The notes: a model not told the origin generated them from the letters alone. Counted from the stretch's first letter, positions 33,208 to 42,674 are shown. The stretch: 64,000 nucleotides of DNA from Taibaiella sp. (GCA_016786705.1 JAEUVV010000013.1:62001-126000); one strand, 5' to 3'. Translations and numbers: made by a program.

Positions 33208-34317
33208 CTATTCTTTCCATTTATTCACCCATTTTCGTTCAACCTCCTCCAGCTTTTCAATTTCAGCTTTATAGCCTGCTTCCGGCATATACCAGTCGGT
33301 CATATAAGTAAAATAATCCTGTAGTGCTTTGTCTTTAAAAACATAGCCTCTCCGGGCAAAAGGCAGGTTTCGCAGTATTTTCCGGTTGACAGGCGTGGAT
33401 GGAGAGGGTTCCGGGATAGTAGCTTGCTGATAGATGGAAAACGGCAGGCTATTATTGTTATAGTCAAAATGATCGCTCCCCGGAAGATAACGCCAGCTGT
33501 ATACGAACAGCTCACCACGGGGTTGGAAGTTCTTTTTTTGAAAAGTGATCGTCCCCTGCCTGATATAAAAGCTGGCAACAGCTCCCTGCTCATAATTCCG
33601 GGCCCTTCCCTGTTCATCTTTAGCTTTCCCGGCACCTTTTATCTGCCAGTCAGTAGCTTTATCAAAAAAAGCTTTGGCGATATGGAAAGACTCGAAGCTA
33701 CCCATATCCAGGATCAGTGTAAAATCGTCGATTTGCCGGTTGGCCCAGCGGTTGGCCGCAGTAAGGACATAATCAAAATCATAATCGAAATCTACAGATC
33801 CGGATGCGTCGTATTGATAAGTATGCTTCACTATGTTCAGGCCTTTCTTAAAATTGGCTTTAAAATGATAGACATAGAAGAAGTCTACGCTATTACCACC
33901 TTTATTCCCGCTAAAAGTCTTCCAGTCAATGGTTTTGATCTTCCCGTTTTGATTGTATAAGGTATCGGCCACCAAAGCGGTAGTAAATTTTAAAGGCGCA
34001 TTATTCATGATCACTTTAAAGTTCCGTATGTAAGGATGTTGCCCGTTAACCGGTGTGCCGTCTACATCACCCTCAGGCGAGAAAGCCTCAAAACCGACCG
34101 TGATCTCTTTGGCATTGCCGGGGTTATAGAATTCATAGTAAACGGACACTTCTATCAGCTCATTTTTTACTTTCTTAATATGAAGTACTTCTTTTTGTAC
34201 CCTGATATCCTTTTCCACTATCGGTATCAGCTGATTACCGGAGGCATAATATGCCCCATCGTTAGCATAGGCAAAAGCAGCCCAGACCAGCAGGATACCG
34301 CTAAAAATATACTTCAT
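33208..34317 (-). CDS. Exported protein with DUF4424-like region and YARHG domain
   Basis: A 369-residue exported protein: signal peptide to AYA, mature start NDGAYYASGNQLIPIVEKDIRVQKEVLHI. The first 280 residues follow the DUF4424-like plan (beta-rich, VYYEFYNPGNAKEITVGFEA). The C-terminus (about 312-369) reads ILRNLPFARRGYVFKDKALQDYFTYMTDWYMP, a YARHG domain in which the usual YARHGY is FARRGY. YARHG domains occur at the ends of extracellular proteins and are thought to act in the cell wall or surface; function is unknown. It converges on the gene at 32310 and is probably monocistronic. Confidence 0.78.
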   Translation of the reverse strand: MKYIFSGILLVWAAFAYANDGAYYASGNQLIPIVEKDIRVQKEVLHIKKVKNELIEVSVYYEFYNPGNAKEITVGFEAFSPEGDVDGTPVNGQHPYIRNFKVIMNNAPLKFTTALVADTLYNQNGKIKTIDWKTFSGNKGGNSVDFFYVYHFKANFKKGLNIVKHTYQYDASGSVDFDYDFDYVLTAANRWANRQIDDFTLILDMGSFESFHIAKAFFDKATDWQIKGAGKAKDEQGRARNYEQGAVASFYIRQGTITFQKKNFQPRGELFVYSWRYLPGSDHFDYNNNSLPFSIYQQATIPEPSPSTPVNRKILRNLPFARRGYVFKDKALQDYFTYMTDWYMPEAGYKAEIEKLEEVERKWVNKWKE

Positions 34318-34440
34318 TATCCCGGTTTTATTGCTAAGATAAGATTTCTGGTAAAACTAAACGGGACACAACAGATTTCAGCGATATGGAGTCCCCTCTT
34401 TAATAGAAAAGCCGTCCCGGCAACAATTCGCATTTTATAC

Positions 34441-34469
34441 TTGTTTACCCACAATTTAGCTTAATTTTG
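34441..34469 (+). promoter_or_regulatory. Promoter of alaS
   Basis: TTG (34441-34443), 18-bp spacer, TAATTTTG (34462-34469), 27 bp before the ATG. The box covers the alternative upstream TTG start, which is therefore excluded. Confidence 0.65.
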
Positions 34470-34496
34470 CCCAAATTTTTAAAAATAAATAGCTCA

Positions 34497-37109
34497 ATGA
34501 CTGCTGCTGAAATACGCCAACATTTTTTAGATTTTTTCCAGTCTAAAGGACATACCATTGTTCCTTCCGCGCCGATCGTGGTAAAGGACGATCCTACCCT
34601 TATGTTTATCAATTCTGGCATGGCGCCTTTTAAGGACTATTTCCTGGGTAATAAACAAGCGCCCTACAAGCGTGTCGCGGATACTCAAAAATGTTTGCGC
34701 GTAAGCGGGAAGCATAATGACCTGGAAGAGGTGGGCGTAGATACTTACCACCACACCATGTTTGAAATGCTGGGTAACTGGAGCTTTGGCGACTATTTCA
34801 AAAAAGATGCCATTGCCTGGAGCTGGGAATTATTGACCAGTGTTTTTAAATTAGAAAAAGACCGTTTATATGTTACTGTGTTTGAAGGCGATGCCGGTGA
34901 CGGTTTGTCTTTCGACCAGGAAGCGTATGATGAATGGAAAAAATGGATCGCGGAAGACCGTATTCTGAAAGGCAATAAAAAAGATAACTTTTGGGAAATG
35001 GGCGACACCGGGCCTTGCGGCCCCTGTTCCGAAATCCATGTGGACTGCCGTTCTGATGAAGAGCGTAAAGCGATAGATGGTGCCTCCCTCGTGAATGCCG
35101 ATCATCCCCAGGTGATCGAGATCTGGAATAATGTATTCATGGAATTCAGCCGCCTGAAAGACGGTTCGCTGGAAAAGTTACCGGCACAGCACGTAGATAC
35201 AGGCATGGGCTTTGAACGCCTGGTTCGCGTGCTACAAGGAAAGCAAAGCAATTATGATACCGACATATTCACCGGTACCATTGCTGCCATTGAAAAGATT
35301 ACCGGCAAAAAATATGATGCCTCTGATAGTAAAGAAGCTATTGCTTTCCGCGTGCTTTCAGACCACATCCGGGCTATATCTTTCACTACTGCTGACGGAC
35401 AATTACCGTCTAATACGGGTGCGGGTTACGTGATCCGCCGTATTTTACGCCGTGCGGTGCGTTATTATTATTCTGCACTGGATTACAAGCAACCTTTATT
35501 GTTCCAGTTGGTACCGGTACTGGCAGCCCAGTTCGAAAACGTATTCCCTGAGCTGAAGCAGCAGGAAGATTTTGTTACCAAAGTGATCAAAGAAGAAGAA
35601 GACAGCTTTTTAAGGACCCTCGAAAAAGGCTTGAAGAAGATCGATGATGTTATCCGCCAAAGTAATGGCCAGACCATTAACGGTAAAGAAGCTTTTGAAC
35701 TACTGGATACTTATGGTTTCCCGATTGATCTCACCCGCCTGATTGCGTTTGAAAACAATCTAAGTGTAGATGAGGCAGCTTTTGAGGCAGAGATGAAACA
35801 GCAAAAAGACCGTTCCCGTATAGCGACCACAATCGATGCCGGAGATTGGACAATTGTCAATGATATTGATCGCAATGTTTTTGTAGGTTATGATGATCTG
35901 AATATCCAAACTAAAGTAGCCCGTTACCGCAAAGTAAAAGCTAAGAATAAAGAACAGTTCCAGCTGGTCCTTGAAACTACTCCTTTCTATGCGGAGAGCG
36001 GTGGGCAGGTAGGCGACAGGGGTGTTTTGATCTTTGGCGAAGAAGTGATTGAGGTGGTAGATACAAAAAAAGACAATGACCTTATCATTCACTTTACAGA
36101 AAAATTGCCTGCGGATATCGCCGCGGAAGTAACCGCGAAAGTGGACTGGGAAAAGCGGATCAATACCATGTACAACCATACCGCTACCCACCTTTTGCAT
36201 GCTGCATTAAAAGAGGTTTTAGGCGTGCATGTGAATCAGAAAGGCTCATTGGTAAGCGAAGATATCTTACGTTTTGACATCTCCCACTTTGCTAAAGTGA
36301 CCGATGAAGAATTAAGGCAGATCAATTATATTGTTAATGAAAAGATCCGGGCGAATATCCCGGTAGTCATCAAAGAATTGCCGAAAGAGGAAGCTTTGGC
36401 TATGGGAGCTATGGCCTTATTCGGTGAAAAATATGGCGATATGGTCCGCGTAGTGACTATAGATCCTGAATTCTCTGTAGAGCTATGCGGGGGTACGCAC
36501 GTTGGCAGTACGGGTATGATCGGCTCTTTTATGATCACTTCCGAATCCGCTGTTGCTGCAGGCGTTCGCCGCATCGAGGCCCTTACCGGTGGCGCGGCAA
36601 CCCGCTTTTTGGTAGAAAAATTCCAGGAAAGCAAAGCCCTGGTTGAATTACTAAAGACCAAAGACCCGGTAAAGACCATTGAAAAATTAATTGAAGATAA
36701 GGCGGCTTTAGAGAAAAAAATAGAGGCTTACGAAGCCAAAGAGATTGCAGCTTTAGCTAAATCATTAGCCGCAAATGCCGAGACCATCGATGGTATTTCA
36801 TTCGTAGGTGCTAAAGTGGAGGCCGGTAATGCCGATGCTTTGAAGAAAGCGGCTCTTGACCAGAAAGTATACCTGGACAAATTTGTAGCGGTGCTGGTAG
36901 CCGAGATCGGTGGTAAAGCAGCTGTAGCTATTGCTATGGACGAAAGTACTGCAAATGAAAAAGGACTGGATGCCGGTAAAATGATCAAGCAGCATATCGC
37001 GCCTTTGATCAAAGGGGGCGGTGGCGGCCAGAAATTACTGGCTAATGCCGGCGGACAGGATGTGTCGCAGCTGGAGCAGGTAATTGAAGTAGTAAAAGGA
37101 TTACTCTAA
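34497..37109 (+). CDS. alaS: Alanyl-tRNA synthetase
   Basis: An 870-residue class II synthetase of standard length. The N-terminal catalytic domain has FFQSKGHTIVPSAPIV, motif 1-2 region SGMAPFKDYFLGN and the MFEMLGNWSFGDYFKK segment. The editing domain has HTATHLLHAAL at about 560-570 and CGGTHV at about 663-668, whose His and Cys bind zinc to remove misacylated Ser/Gly. The C-Ala domain (about 740-870) ends with LIKGGGGGQKLLANAGGQD. It charges tRNA-Ala in the cytosol. The start at 34497 gives the family's MTAAEIRQHFLDFF opening. A perfect 24-bp hairpin follows the stop codon. Confidence 0.98.
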   Translation: MTAAEIRQHFLDFFQSKGHTIVPSAPIVVKDDPTLMFINSGMAPFKDYFLGNKQAPYKRVADTQKCLRVSGKHNDLEEVGVDTYHHTMFEMLGNWSFGDYFKKDAIAWSWELLTSVFKLEKDRLYVTVFEGDAGDGLSFDQEAYDEWKKWIAEDRILKGNKKDNFWEMGDTGPCGPCSEIHVDCRSDEERKAIDGASLVNADHPQVIEIWNNVFMEFSRLKDGSLEKLPAQHVDTGMGFERLVRVLQGKQSNYDTDIFTGTIAAIEKITGKKYDASDSKEAIAFRVLSDHIRAISFTTADGQLPSNTGAGYVIRRILRRAVRYYYSALDYKQPLLFQLVPVLAAQFENVFPELKQQEDFVTKVIKEEEDSFLRTLEKGLKKIDDVIRQSNGQTINGKEAFELLDTYGFPIDLTRLIAFENNLSVDEAAFEAEMKQQKDRSRIATTIDAGDWTIVNDIDRNVFVGYDDLNIQTKVARYRKVKAKNKEQFQLVLETTPFYAESGGQVGDRGVLIFGEEVIEVVDTKKDNDLIIHFTEKLPADIAAEVTAKVDWEKRINTMYNHTATHLLHAALKEVLGVHVNQKGSLVSEDILRFDISHFAKVTDEELRQINYIVNEKIRANIPVVIKELPKEEALAMGAMALFGEKYGDMVRVVTIDPEFSVELCGGTHVGSTGMIGSFMITSESAVAAGVRRIEALTGGAATRFLVEKFQESKALVELLKTKDPVKTIEKLIEDKAALEKKIEAYEAKEIAALAKSLAANAETIDGISFVGAKVEAGNADALKKAALDQKVYLDKFVAVLVAEIGGKAAVAIAMDESTANEKGLDAGKMIKQHIAPLIKGGGGGQKLLANAGGQDVSQLEQVIEVVKGLL

Positions 37110-37162
37110 TCTAATATTAAGAATGCCCTTGTCGTACGGACAAGGGCATTCTTAATATTAGA
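37110..37162. terminator. Bidirectional terminator with a perfect 24-bp stem
   Basis: Arms 37110-37133 and 37139-37162 are perfect reverse complements around loop GTACG. It starts directly after the alaS stop and ends 16 bp before the convergent lipoprotein stop. Confidence 0.93.
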
Positions 37163-37177
37163 CTGTAGTCTGTTATG

Positions 37178-38203
37178 CTATTGTTTGGGTACCAGGAAGA
37201 TGGAATTAATATCCGCTTCATAACTTCCGTCTGTCAAATTAGTAGCTATACCATTTTTCCATATTTTGGCTTTGCCTTCATCCCCATCCCCGATATATAC
37301 ATCATTGCCAAAAACAGAAACTGCTATTTTAAACGTAAAATAATTTGTATTAAAGGTATTTGTCAGTGTACTTTCTACCCCGTTTTTCCAAAGTTTTACA
37401 GGGCCCGGATAGCCAGTACTGCTCTTAACTCTACCCACTACATACACATCCTCTCCCGAAATTGCTACAGAACCTGCCTCTACACTGAAGTCGGAATCAT
37501 TACTCAGCCTTTCAGGGATCCCATTTTTCCACAAGACAGCACTTTTTTTCTCATTTATACTTTCAACACCAGCCACATATACGTCATTTTCTGAAATTGC
37601 TAAAGCATCACCGGAAGAGCGAATGTTACTGGAAATATTGCTTGCTGTACCATTTTTCCAAAGATGAGCAAAGCCATTGATACTACCCGTCATATACACA
37701 TCGCCATCTACAACAGTCACAAATCTCAGCGGAGCAGAAATACTACCGTCAGAAATAACAGTCACTTCAGCATTCTTCCATAATTTACTTATTGTTCTTA
37801 TACCTATTGACTCATAACCTACCACGTAAACATCGTTACCGGAAACAGCAACCGAATGGGCCGCGGTAGAATTACCGCCCTCAAAAAGGTCTGTCCCTAC
37901 TCCGTTTTTCCATAATTTAGCCACCCATTTGCCAGCTGCATTTACCTCATAACCGACAACATATACATCAGCACCAGAAACCGAAACGGCATTAGCTACG
38001 GCGTTAAAACGCCCGTCTGTAAGGCTCGTTACCACCCCGTTTTTCCACAATTTAGCGACCATCTTATTCTGTTGATTCTTTTCATAACCAACAGCATAAA
38101 TATCAACTGAGGAATGCTCTGATTGCTCTTCTACGGATGATTTTTTTCTGCAGGCGCTAAATACCAAACCAATAGCCAGCAAGCTCAAGATTATTTTCTT
38201 CAT
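37178..38203 (-). CDS. Lipoprotein with seven LWKNG repeats, probable beta-propeller
   Basis: A 341-residue protein with a lipoprotein signal (MKKIILSLLAIGLVFSAC, C18). The mature part is seven repeats of about 40-50 residues, each with a strand DVY(V/A/I)xG(Y)E, then a spacer, then (K/H/V/I)LWKNG or IWKNG, then a strand and a turn (LTDG, ISDG). The opening D of each repeat is preceded by VSG or similar. Seven similar beta-rich repeats suggest a seven-bladed propeller, anchored to the outer membrane and facing out or the periplasm. No enzymatic residues are evident. The repeats are well conserved, so they were probably expanded recently. Confidence 0.75.
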   Translation of the reverse strand: MKKIILSLLAIGLVFSACRKKSSVEEQSEHSSVDIYAVGYEKNQQNKMVAKLWKNGVVTSLTDGRFNAVANAVSVSGADVYVVGYEVNAAGKWVAKLWKNGVGTDLFEGGNSTAAHSVAVSGNDVYVVGYESIGIRTISKLWKNAEVTVISDGSISAPLRFVTVVDGDVYMTGSINGFAHLWKNGTASNISSNIRSSGDALAISENDVYVAGVESINEKKSAVLWKNGIPERLSNDSDFSVEAGSVAISGEDVYVVGRVKSSTGYPGPVKLWKNGVESTLTNTFNTNYFTFKIAVSVFGNDVYIGDGDEGKAKIWKNGIATNLTDGSYEADINSIFLVPKQ

Positions 38204-38340
38204 ATTTTAGCTTTAAGAAGCACAATAATACAATATATTATATAAACAATCCATTGCATTCAAAAAATACACTCTATTTAAGCGACAAAGGGTAGTTAAC
38301 GCTTAAAAATAAAATCAATTGTGAAACCTTTTAAGAATCG

Positions 38341-38370
38341 TTTATGCTCCGGTTTTATTCATTAATTTTG
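38341..38370 (+). promoter_or_regulatory. Promoter of mqnE
   Basis: TTTA (38341-38344), 18-bp spacer, TAATTTTG (38363-38370), 69 bp before the ATG. Confidence 0.6.
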
Positions 38371-38439
38371 CAGGCGAATACTTTATATGGACACTCAATA
38401 CCCATTACAGTCCCTTATTAAGTTACATAAAAGATAATT

Positions 38440-39591
38440 ATGAATAGTACCCTAGTTTTCCCGGAAGCCATTTTAGCTACAGTAGCCCATGATGCTGTGC
38501 TGAGCTCCGTGGCCCATAAAGTAAAAAATGCGGAACGTATTACTACTGATGAATGTGAATACCTCTTCCAACATGCCGACCTCAATTTTGTAGGGGCATT
38601 AGCCAATTATATTAACCTTAATAAGAACGGCAAAAAAGTTTATTTCAACAGGAATTTCCATATTGAGCCTACAAACGTTTGTATCTTCAAATGTGACTTC
38701 TGCTCTTATTCCCGCACTTATAAAAACCGCGAAAAAGGTTGGGAATTAGGTATCGACCAGATGCTGGATATCGTAAAAAAATATGATGACCAACCGGTAA
38801 CGGAAGTACATATAGTAGGCGGCGTTCACCCGAAAATGAACCTGGATTTTTTCTGTGAATTACTGGAGAAAATCCATGCGCATCGCCCGGACCTGCACCT
38901 TAAAGGATTTACTTCCGTGGAACTGGACTATATGTTCAATAAAGCGAAATTAACTTACCGGGAAGGCCTGGAGCGTATGCACAAAGCAGGTTTACAATCT
39001 CTACCTGGCGGTGGCGCAGAGATCTTTGACCGCGGTGTTCGCGATGAGATCTGTAAAGATAAAATCAGCGGTGAAGGCTGGATCGAAATGCATGAAACCG
39101 CGCACGAGATCGGCATGCCTTCTAATGCCACGATGCTGTATGGCCATATCGAAACCTTCGCCCACCGCGTAGATCATATGAATCGCTTACGGGAATCGCA
39201 GGACCGCGTAGGTGGCTTCAATTGCTTTATTCCTTTGAAATTCAGGAACGGTGATAATGATATGTCGCACTTGCCGGAGGTAAGCATTATTGAAGACATG
39301 AAAGTATATGCCATAGCACGTATCTTCCTGGACAATTTCAATAACATCAAAGCGTACTGGCCGATGTTGGGCCGTGAAAGCGCACAATTAACCCTGGAAT
39401 ACGGGGTGAATGACCTGGACGGCACAATTGATGACACTACTAAAATATATTCTATGGCAGGTAGCGAAGAACAGAACCCGTCCATGAGTACAGAACAGCT
39501 GTGTGAACTGATCACCCATGTAGGTAAAATACCGGTAGAACGCGATTCTATCTACAACGAAATACAGGTTTTTGAAGCGACAGAAGCATAA
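38440..39591 (+). CDS. mqnE: Aminofutalosine synthase
   Basis: A 383-residue radical SAM enzyme. The 4Fe-4S motif CxxxCxxC is C81, C85, C88 (NVCIFKCDFCSYSRTY). VHIVGGVHPKMNLDFF and GLQSLPGGGAEIFDRGVR follow; the LPGGGAE motif and the C-terminal YWPMLGRESAQLTLEYG segment are those of the MqnE/MqnC/CofH group. MqnE adds adenosyl radical to the enolpyruvyl-benzoate intermediate, forming aminofutalosine in the futalosine route to menaquinone. Length and the SLPGGGAEIF variant favour MqnE over MqnC. No other mqn genes are in the window; the pathway is scattered, as is usual in Bacteroidota. Confidence 0.85.
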   Translation: MNSTLVFPEAILATVAHDAVLSSVAHKVKNAERITTDECEYLFQHADLNFVGALANYINLNKNGKKVYFNRNFHIEPTNVCIFKCDFCSYSRTYKNREKGWELGIDQMLDIVKKYDDQPVTEVHIVGGVHPKMNLDFFCELLEKIHAHRPDLHLKGFTSVELDYMFNKAKLTYREGLERMHKAGLQSLPGGGAEIFDRGVRDEICKDKISGEGWIEMHETAHEIGMPSNATMLYGHIETFAHRVDHMNRLRESQDRVGGFNCFIPLKFRNGDNDMSHLPEVSIIEDMKVYAIARIFLDNFNNIKAYWPMLGRESAQLTLEYGVNDLDGTIDDTTKIYSMAGSEEQNPSMSTEQLCELITHVGKIPVERDSIYNEIQVFEATEA

Positions 39592-39727
39592 TTGCTTATC
39601 TTCATCCTACCTATCAGCCTAAATGAAAATAGTAACCTATCCACATTTAGGCTTTTTTATAAAATTATTCACAACACCGGATATGGATCGGCTACCCGGC
39701 ACACATCTTTACTGTAAATACAAAAAC

Positions 39728-40498
39728 ATGAAAAAACTTCTTTTTTTAATGATGATGACATGGTCCGGGCAGGTTGCCCTGGCACAGGTACCCAAGCCCC
39801 TGATCGGGAAAACTTTCTACAATATAAACAGGTGGAATATGGACCCGAGATTTGGCGGGACACCTACCGTTAAATTCACCAGTGCCAATACCGCCAGTGT
39901 GAAAAAAGGCGATATTATGGAAAATGCCAAAGTAAGACTTTATAAAAAAGGGTTTATCATTACTACAGAGCAACGTAAGCTCTCTGATACTTTTCAATTT
40001 GAAGTAATGCCCGCTAAAACAGCCAATGCGGATGGTTACGAGATGAAGGACCAGCAAGGCGTGATATGGACAACACGCTTCTCCGGCACTGCCGAGGAGG
40101 CGTCCATAAAAGCTTACCCTGCGGCCCAGCCAGGTTATGTAAAGAATGTTATTGTACTGCCCAAAAGGAATAATGAGGAACTCTATAAGGTGGAGCTCTA
40201 CGCCGGGGTAATACAGGAAGTGGATTGTAACAACCACTCTATGCTGGGCGTTATAGAAGAAAAACTTTTAGATGGTTATGGCTATACTTATTATAATGTA
40301 AAGACAGAAGAAAGAATGCTGAGTACCCGTAAAGGTTGCCCTGACCAAAAAAAGACAACAAAATTCATCAGTACACAACCCTTAATTATTCGCTACAACA
40401 GCAATGCCCCTATCGTGATCTACACACCTAAAGATGTTCAAGTCCGGTATAAAGTATATACAACCAATAACCAGTGGGAAGTCGCCAGGCCTCAATAG
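39728..40498 (+). CDS. Exported protein of unknown function
   Basis: A 256-residue protein with signal peptide MKKLLFLMMMTWSGQVALAQ. The mature part is beta-rich (GKTFYNINRWNMDPRFGGTPTVKFTSANTASVKKGDIMENAKVRLYKKGFIITTEQRKL), with a short C-terminal segment VRYKVYTTNNQWEVARPQ. I recognise no family. The ATG at 39728 is chosen because it opens the signal peptide; the longer frame from 39623 would add 35 residues without one. A bidirectional hairpin separates it from the convergent DUF4139 gene. Confidence 0.7.
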   Translation: MKKLLFLMMMTWSGQVALAQVPKPLIGKTFYNINRWNMDPRFGGTPTVKFTSANTASVKKGDIMENAKVRLYKKGFIITTEQRKLSDTFQFEVMPAKTANADGYEMKDQQGVIWTTRFSGTAEEASIKAYPAAQPGYVKNVIVLPKRNNEELYKVELYAGVIQEVDCNNHSMLGVIEEKLLDGYGYTYYNVKTEERMLSTRKGCPDQKKTTKFISTQPLIIRYNSNAPIVIYTPKDVQVRYKVYTTNNQWEVARPQ

Positions 40499-40560
40499 CC
40501 TCCCCTAACCCCAAAAAGAACAGCAACCATCCTTATTGATCATAAGCGAGTGGCCAACGA

Positions 40561-40595
40561 ATAAAAAATGCAGCTCTAAGAGCTGCATTTTTTAT
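40561..40595. terminator. Bidirectional terminator with a perfect 16-bp stem
   Basis: Arms 40561-40576 and 40580-40595 pair perfectly around loop TAA, with six A and six T flanking the GC core. Lies between converging genes. Confidence 0.9.
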
Positions 40596-40597
40596 GA

Positions 40598-42226
40598 TCA
40601 GAGGTTATTGATCACCCTGCCTTTAGGATATTTAACAGAGTAAGAGAATTTCACCTTTCTTACTTCTCCGGGTTTAAGGTTCAGCCGCCAGGTCAATACG
40701 CCATTCTCTGGGTTCAGGCTCGCATGGTCGGAACTGATCAGCTCTACCTCCACGGCATTGTCGGTACTCGAAGGTATCTGGTCCTTCAATAGCAACTCAA
40801 TTTTGTCCGGCTTCCCGTTCTTTACCGTCAGTTCATAAACAAAGGTTTGCTTTTTTGTAGTACCCAGTGTTTTCACCCCGCTTTGTTCTGAAATTTTTTC
40901 CCGTTTAACGGTAATTCTTTTATCTCTTCCGATACTTACATTGATGGTATCTTCCGTAGTATATGGGTTTAGCATAGTTTTACCGACGAACTTATTTTCA
41001 AACAAGATATTAGCAGGCCCGGGGATCAGGTTCAGGCTTTCGATATCGGTAAGTTCCGCTAACAGGAAGACATCGGGGTCAAGTCTTGGCACTGCGTAAT
41101 GCTTGTATACCGTATTGAGCTCATGAGTCTGCAACGCTACTGCATATACTTTGTAATCAGAAGCAATATTATAGGGAAGATCAATATTAAAAGTCGTAGC
41201 TACCGGGCTTTCCTGGGTACTGACATACTCGTCCAGGCTTTTAACCGCAGCTTTAGCCCGCATCCGGTAATCTGATTCAGAGGACTGGATCGTATTCACA
41301 CCAACCTGCTCCCTGCTGGCACTATAAACCGGCTGCTGACCGTACCTGAGATACCAGGTAGACAAAAGTGGCGCGACATTGCCAATGGTAGGATTGCCGG
41401 TAGAAAGAGATAATTTAACCTTATTCCAGTCCAGGCCTGTGTTCTGTTGTATATTCGCTTTATATACCAGGTTAACCGGCCGGTTCAAGTTATCGGCTTT
41501 GAGGTCATAGGCTGCAGACCAGGTTGCCGCATTACTGAAATAGGAAACTTCGATGGTACTACTATTTACAGCCGTCGCCGACATCAATTGAAGCTTAAGC
41601 TGACCACGGGTTACCAACTGTTGCTGCTGCACTTTTCCTCCTAATGTAGCCAGTTCAGTATTCCATACCCTTATTTTATCATTGAGCTCTTTTTCCTGGA
41701 GCCTTTGTTCAGAAAGCTTATCTCTTAACTCGATCTGCTTCACCAGGTATAGCTCGGCAAGCTTACCCAGCTCGGTTGCATTCACGCCATTCTGCGGGCT
41801 ACTGACCACCTGGTTTTGCTCCAGCAGCGCCAGGGATTTATCATAAGCGGCAATCCGGTTCTGTACTTTTTGTAAACTTTGTTGCGCTTCTTTAATCGCA
41901 GTACTGATCTTTTTTTGTTCAGGGCTGGACAAAGCGGTATCCTGCCGCGTATCCGTTTCCTGGTTTTTATTGACCAGCACAGATAAAATAGTCACATTAG
42001 AAGGAGCGCTTACCTGTATGGTATTTTCATCTATCGTAGCGGCAACATTATCGATAATGAGCTCAGAAGCTCCCGCCGGCAGCACAATTTTTGCGTTATG
42101 GGTTAAAACTGCACCCGTCCTATAAACCACAACTTCTCCAAGCTGTGCGTCAAATCGCGGTAGCTGCTGCCCGTTTGCCCGGAAGATAAACAGGGAACAG
42201 CATAACCATAAAATAATCTTTTTCAT
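40598..42226 (-). CDS. DUF4139/DUF4140 (MuiA-like) exported protein
   Basis: A 542-residue exported protein: signal peptide (MKKIILWLCCSLFIFRANG, cleaved before QQLP). An N-terminal DUF4140 domain (VYRTGAVLTHNAKIVLPAGASELIIDNVAATIDENTIQV, about 30-110) is followed by a coiled coil (about 125-235), then DUF4139 (about 240-542) with SYFSNAATWSAAYDLKADN, VYKANIQQNTGLDWNKVKLSLSTGNP and the final LTWRLNLKPGEVRKVKFSYSVKYPKG. The family is called mucoidy inhibitor A-like; function is unknown. The start at 42226 is chosen as the one that opens the signal peptide; a -7 box lies 22 bp upstream. Confidence 0.85.
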   Translation of the reverse strand: MKKIILWLCCSLFIFRANGQQLPRFDAQLGEVVVYRTGAVLTHNAKIVLPAGASELIIDNVAATIDENTIQVSAPSNVTILSVLVNKNQETDTRQDTALSSPEQKKISTAIKEAQQSLQKVQNRIAAYDKSLALLEQNQVVSSPQNGVNATELGKLAELYLVKQIELRDKLSEQRLQEKELNDKIRVWNTELATLGGKVQQQQLVTRGQLKLQLMSATAVNSSTIEVSYFSNAATWSAAYDLKADNLNRPVNLVYKANIQQNTGLDWNKVKLSLSTGNPTIGNVAPLLSTWYLRYGQQPVYSASREQVGVNTIQSSESDYRMRAKAAVKSLDEYVSTQESPVATTFNIDLPYNIASDYKVYAVALQTHELNTVYKHYAVPRLDPDVFLLAELTDIESLNLIPGPANILFENKFVGKTMLNPYTTEDTINVSIGRDKRITVKREKISEQSGVKTLGTTKKQTFVYELTVKNGKPDKIELLLKDQIPSSTDNAVEVELISSDHASLNPENGVLTWRLNLKPGEVRKVKFSYSVKYPKGRVINNL

Positions 42227-42247
42227 AAACCTGTTTTTGCTTTTTCC

Positions 42248-42255
42248 CAAAAGTA
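42248..42255 (-). promoter_or_regulatory. -7 promoter box of the DUF4139 gene
   Basis: TACTTTTG on the minus strand, 21 bp before the ATG at 42226. Confidence 0.55.
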
Positions 42256-42335
42256 TACCGCAAAAACAGGGTATTAACAACTACTTGGTCAAATAAAGAC
42301 CTGACTAGGTAAAACGCTTAATTCCCGGGCCATAG

Positions 42336-42647
42336 CTAGTATTCATTGTTGGTCCTGTATTTACGCAGGCGATGGGCCGAGCGGTCGAGTTTGCCCCGGA
42401 TGCTTTTTGCTTCCCCAGCATCAATATAGCCGTCCCGTCTTGCCTTATGAATAGCGTTGCGGATAGCGTGTTGCTCTTTCAGCAGTTTATCATACTCTTT
42501 AGGCGTAACCGCACCATTCCGTCTCGCCAGCTCAATACGGTTCCTTTGCCTGCGTAATTCATTTTCAAAATTATGCCTGCCCTGCGCATAGATATTACCA
42601 CTTAGCCCCAGGAGCGCTACAACACCTATCATAAGTATCTTTTTCAT
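42336..42647 (-). CDS. Small basic exported protein
   Basis: A 103-residue protein: signal peptide (MKKILMIGVVALLGLSGNIYA), then a strongly basic helical part with two similar helix-turn segments (RNGAVTPKEYDKLLKEQHAIRNAI and RDGYIDAGEAKSIRGKLDRSAHRLR). The pattern (x)GxIxxxEa...L...(Q/L)xxI resembles small periplasmic proteins of unknown role seen in many Gram-negatives. It might bind polyanions, but this is only an inference from charge. A -7 box (42667-42674) precedes it; it is 110 bp upstream of the DUF4139 start on the same strand. Confidence 0.72.
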   Translation of the reverse strand: MKKILMIGVVALLGLSGNIYAQGRHNFENELRRQRNRIELARRNGAVTPKEYDKLLKEQHAIRNAIHKARRDGYIDAGEAKSIRGKLDRSAHRLRKYRTNNEY

Positions 42648-42666
42648 AACCAGAATTTTATTGATT

Positions 42667-42674
42667 CAAATTTA
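42667..42674 (-). promoter_or_regulatory. -7 promoter box of the small basic protein gene
   Basis: TAAATTTG on the minus strand, 19 bp before the start codon. Confidence 0.5.
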
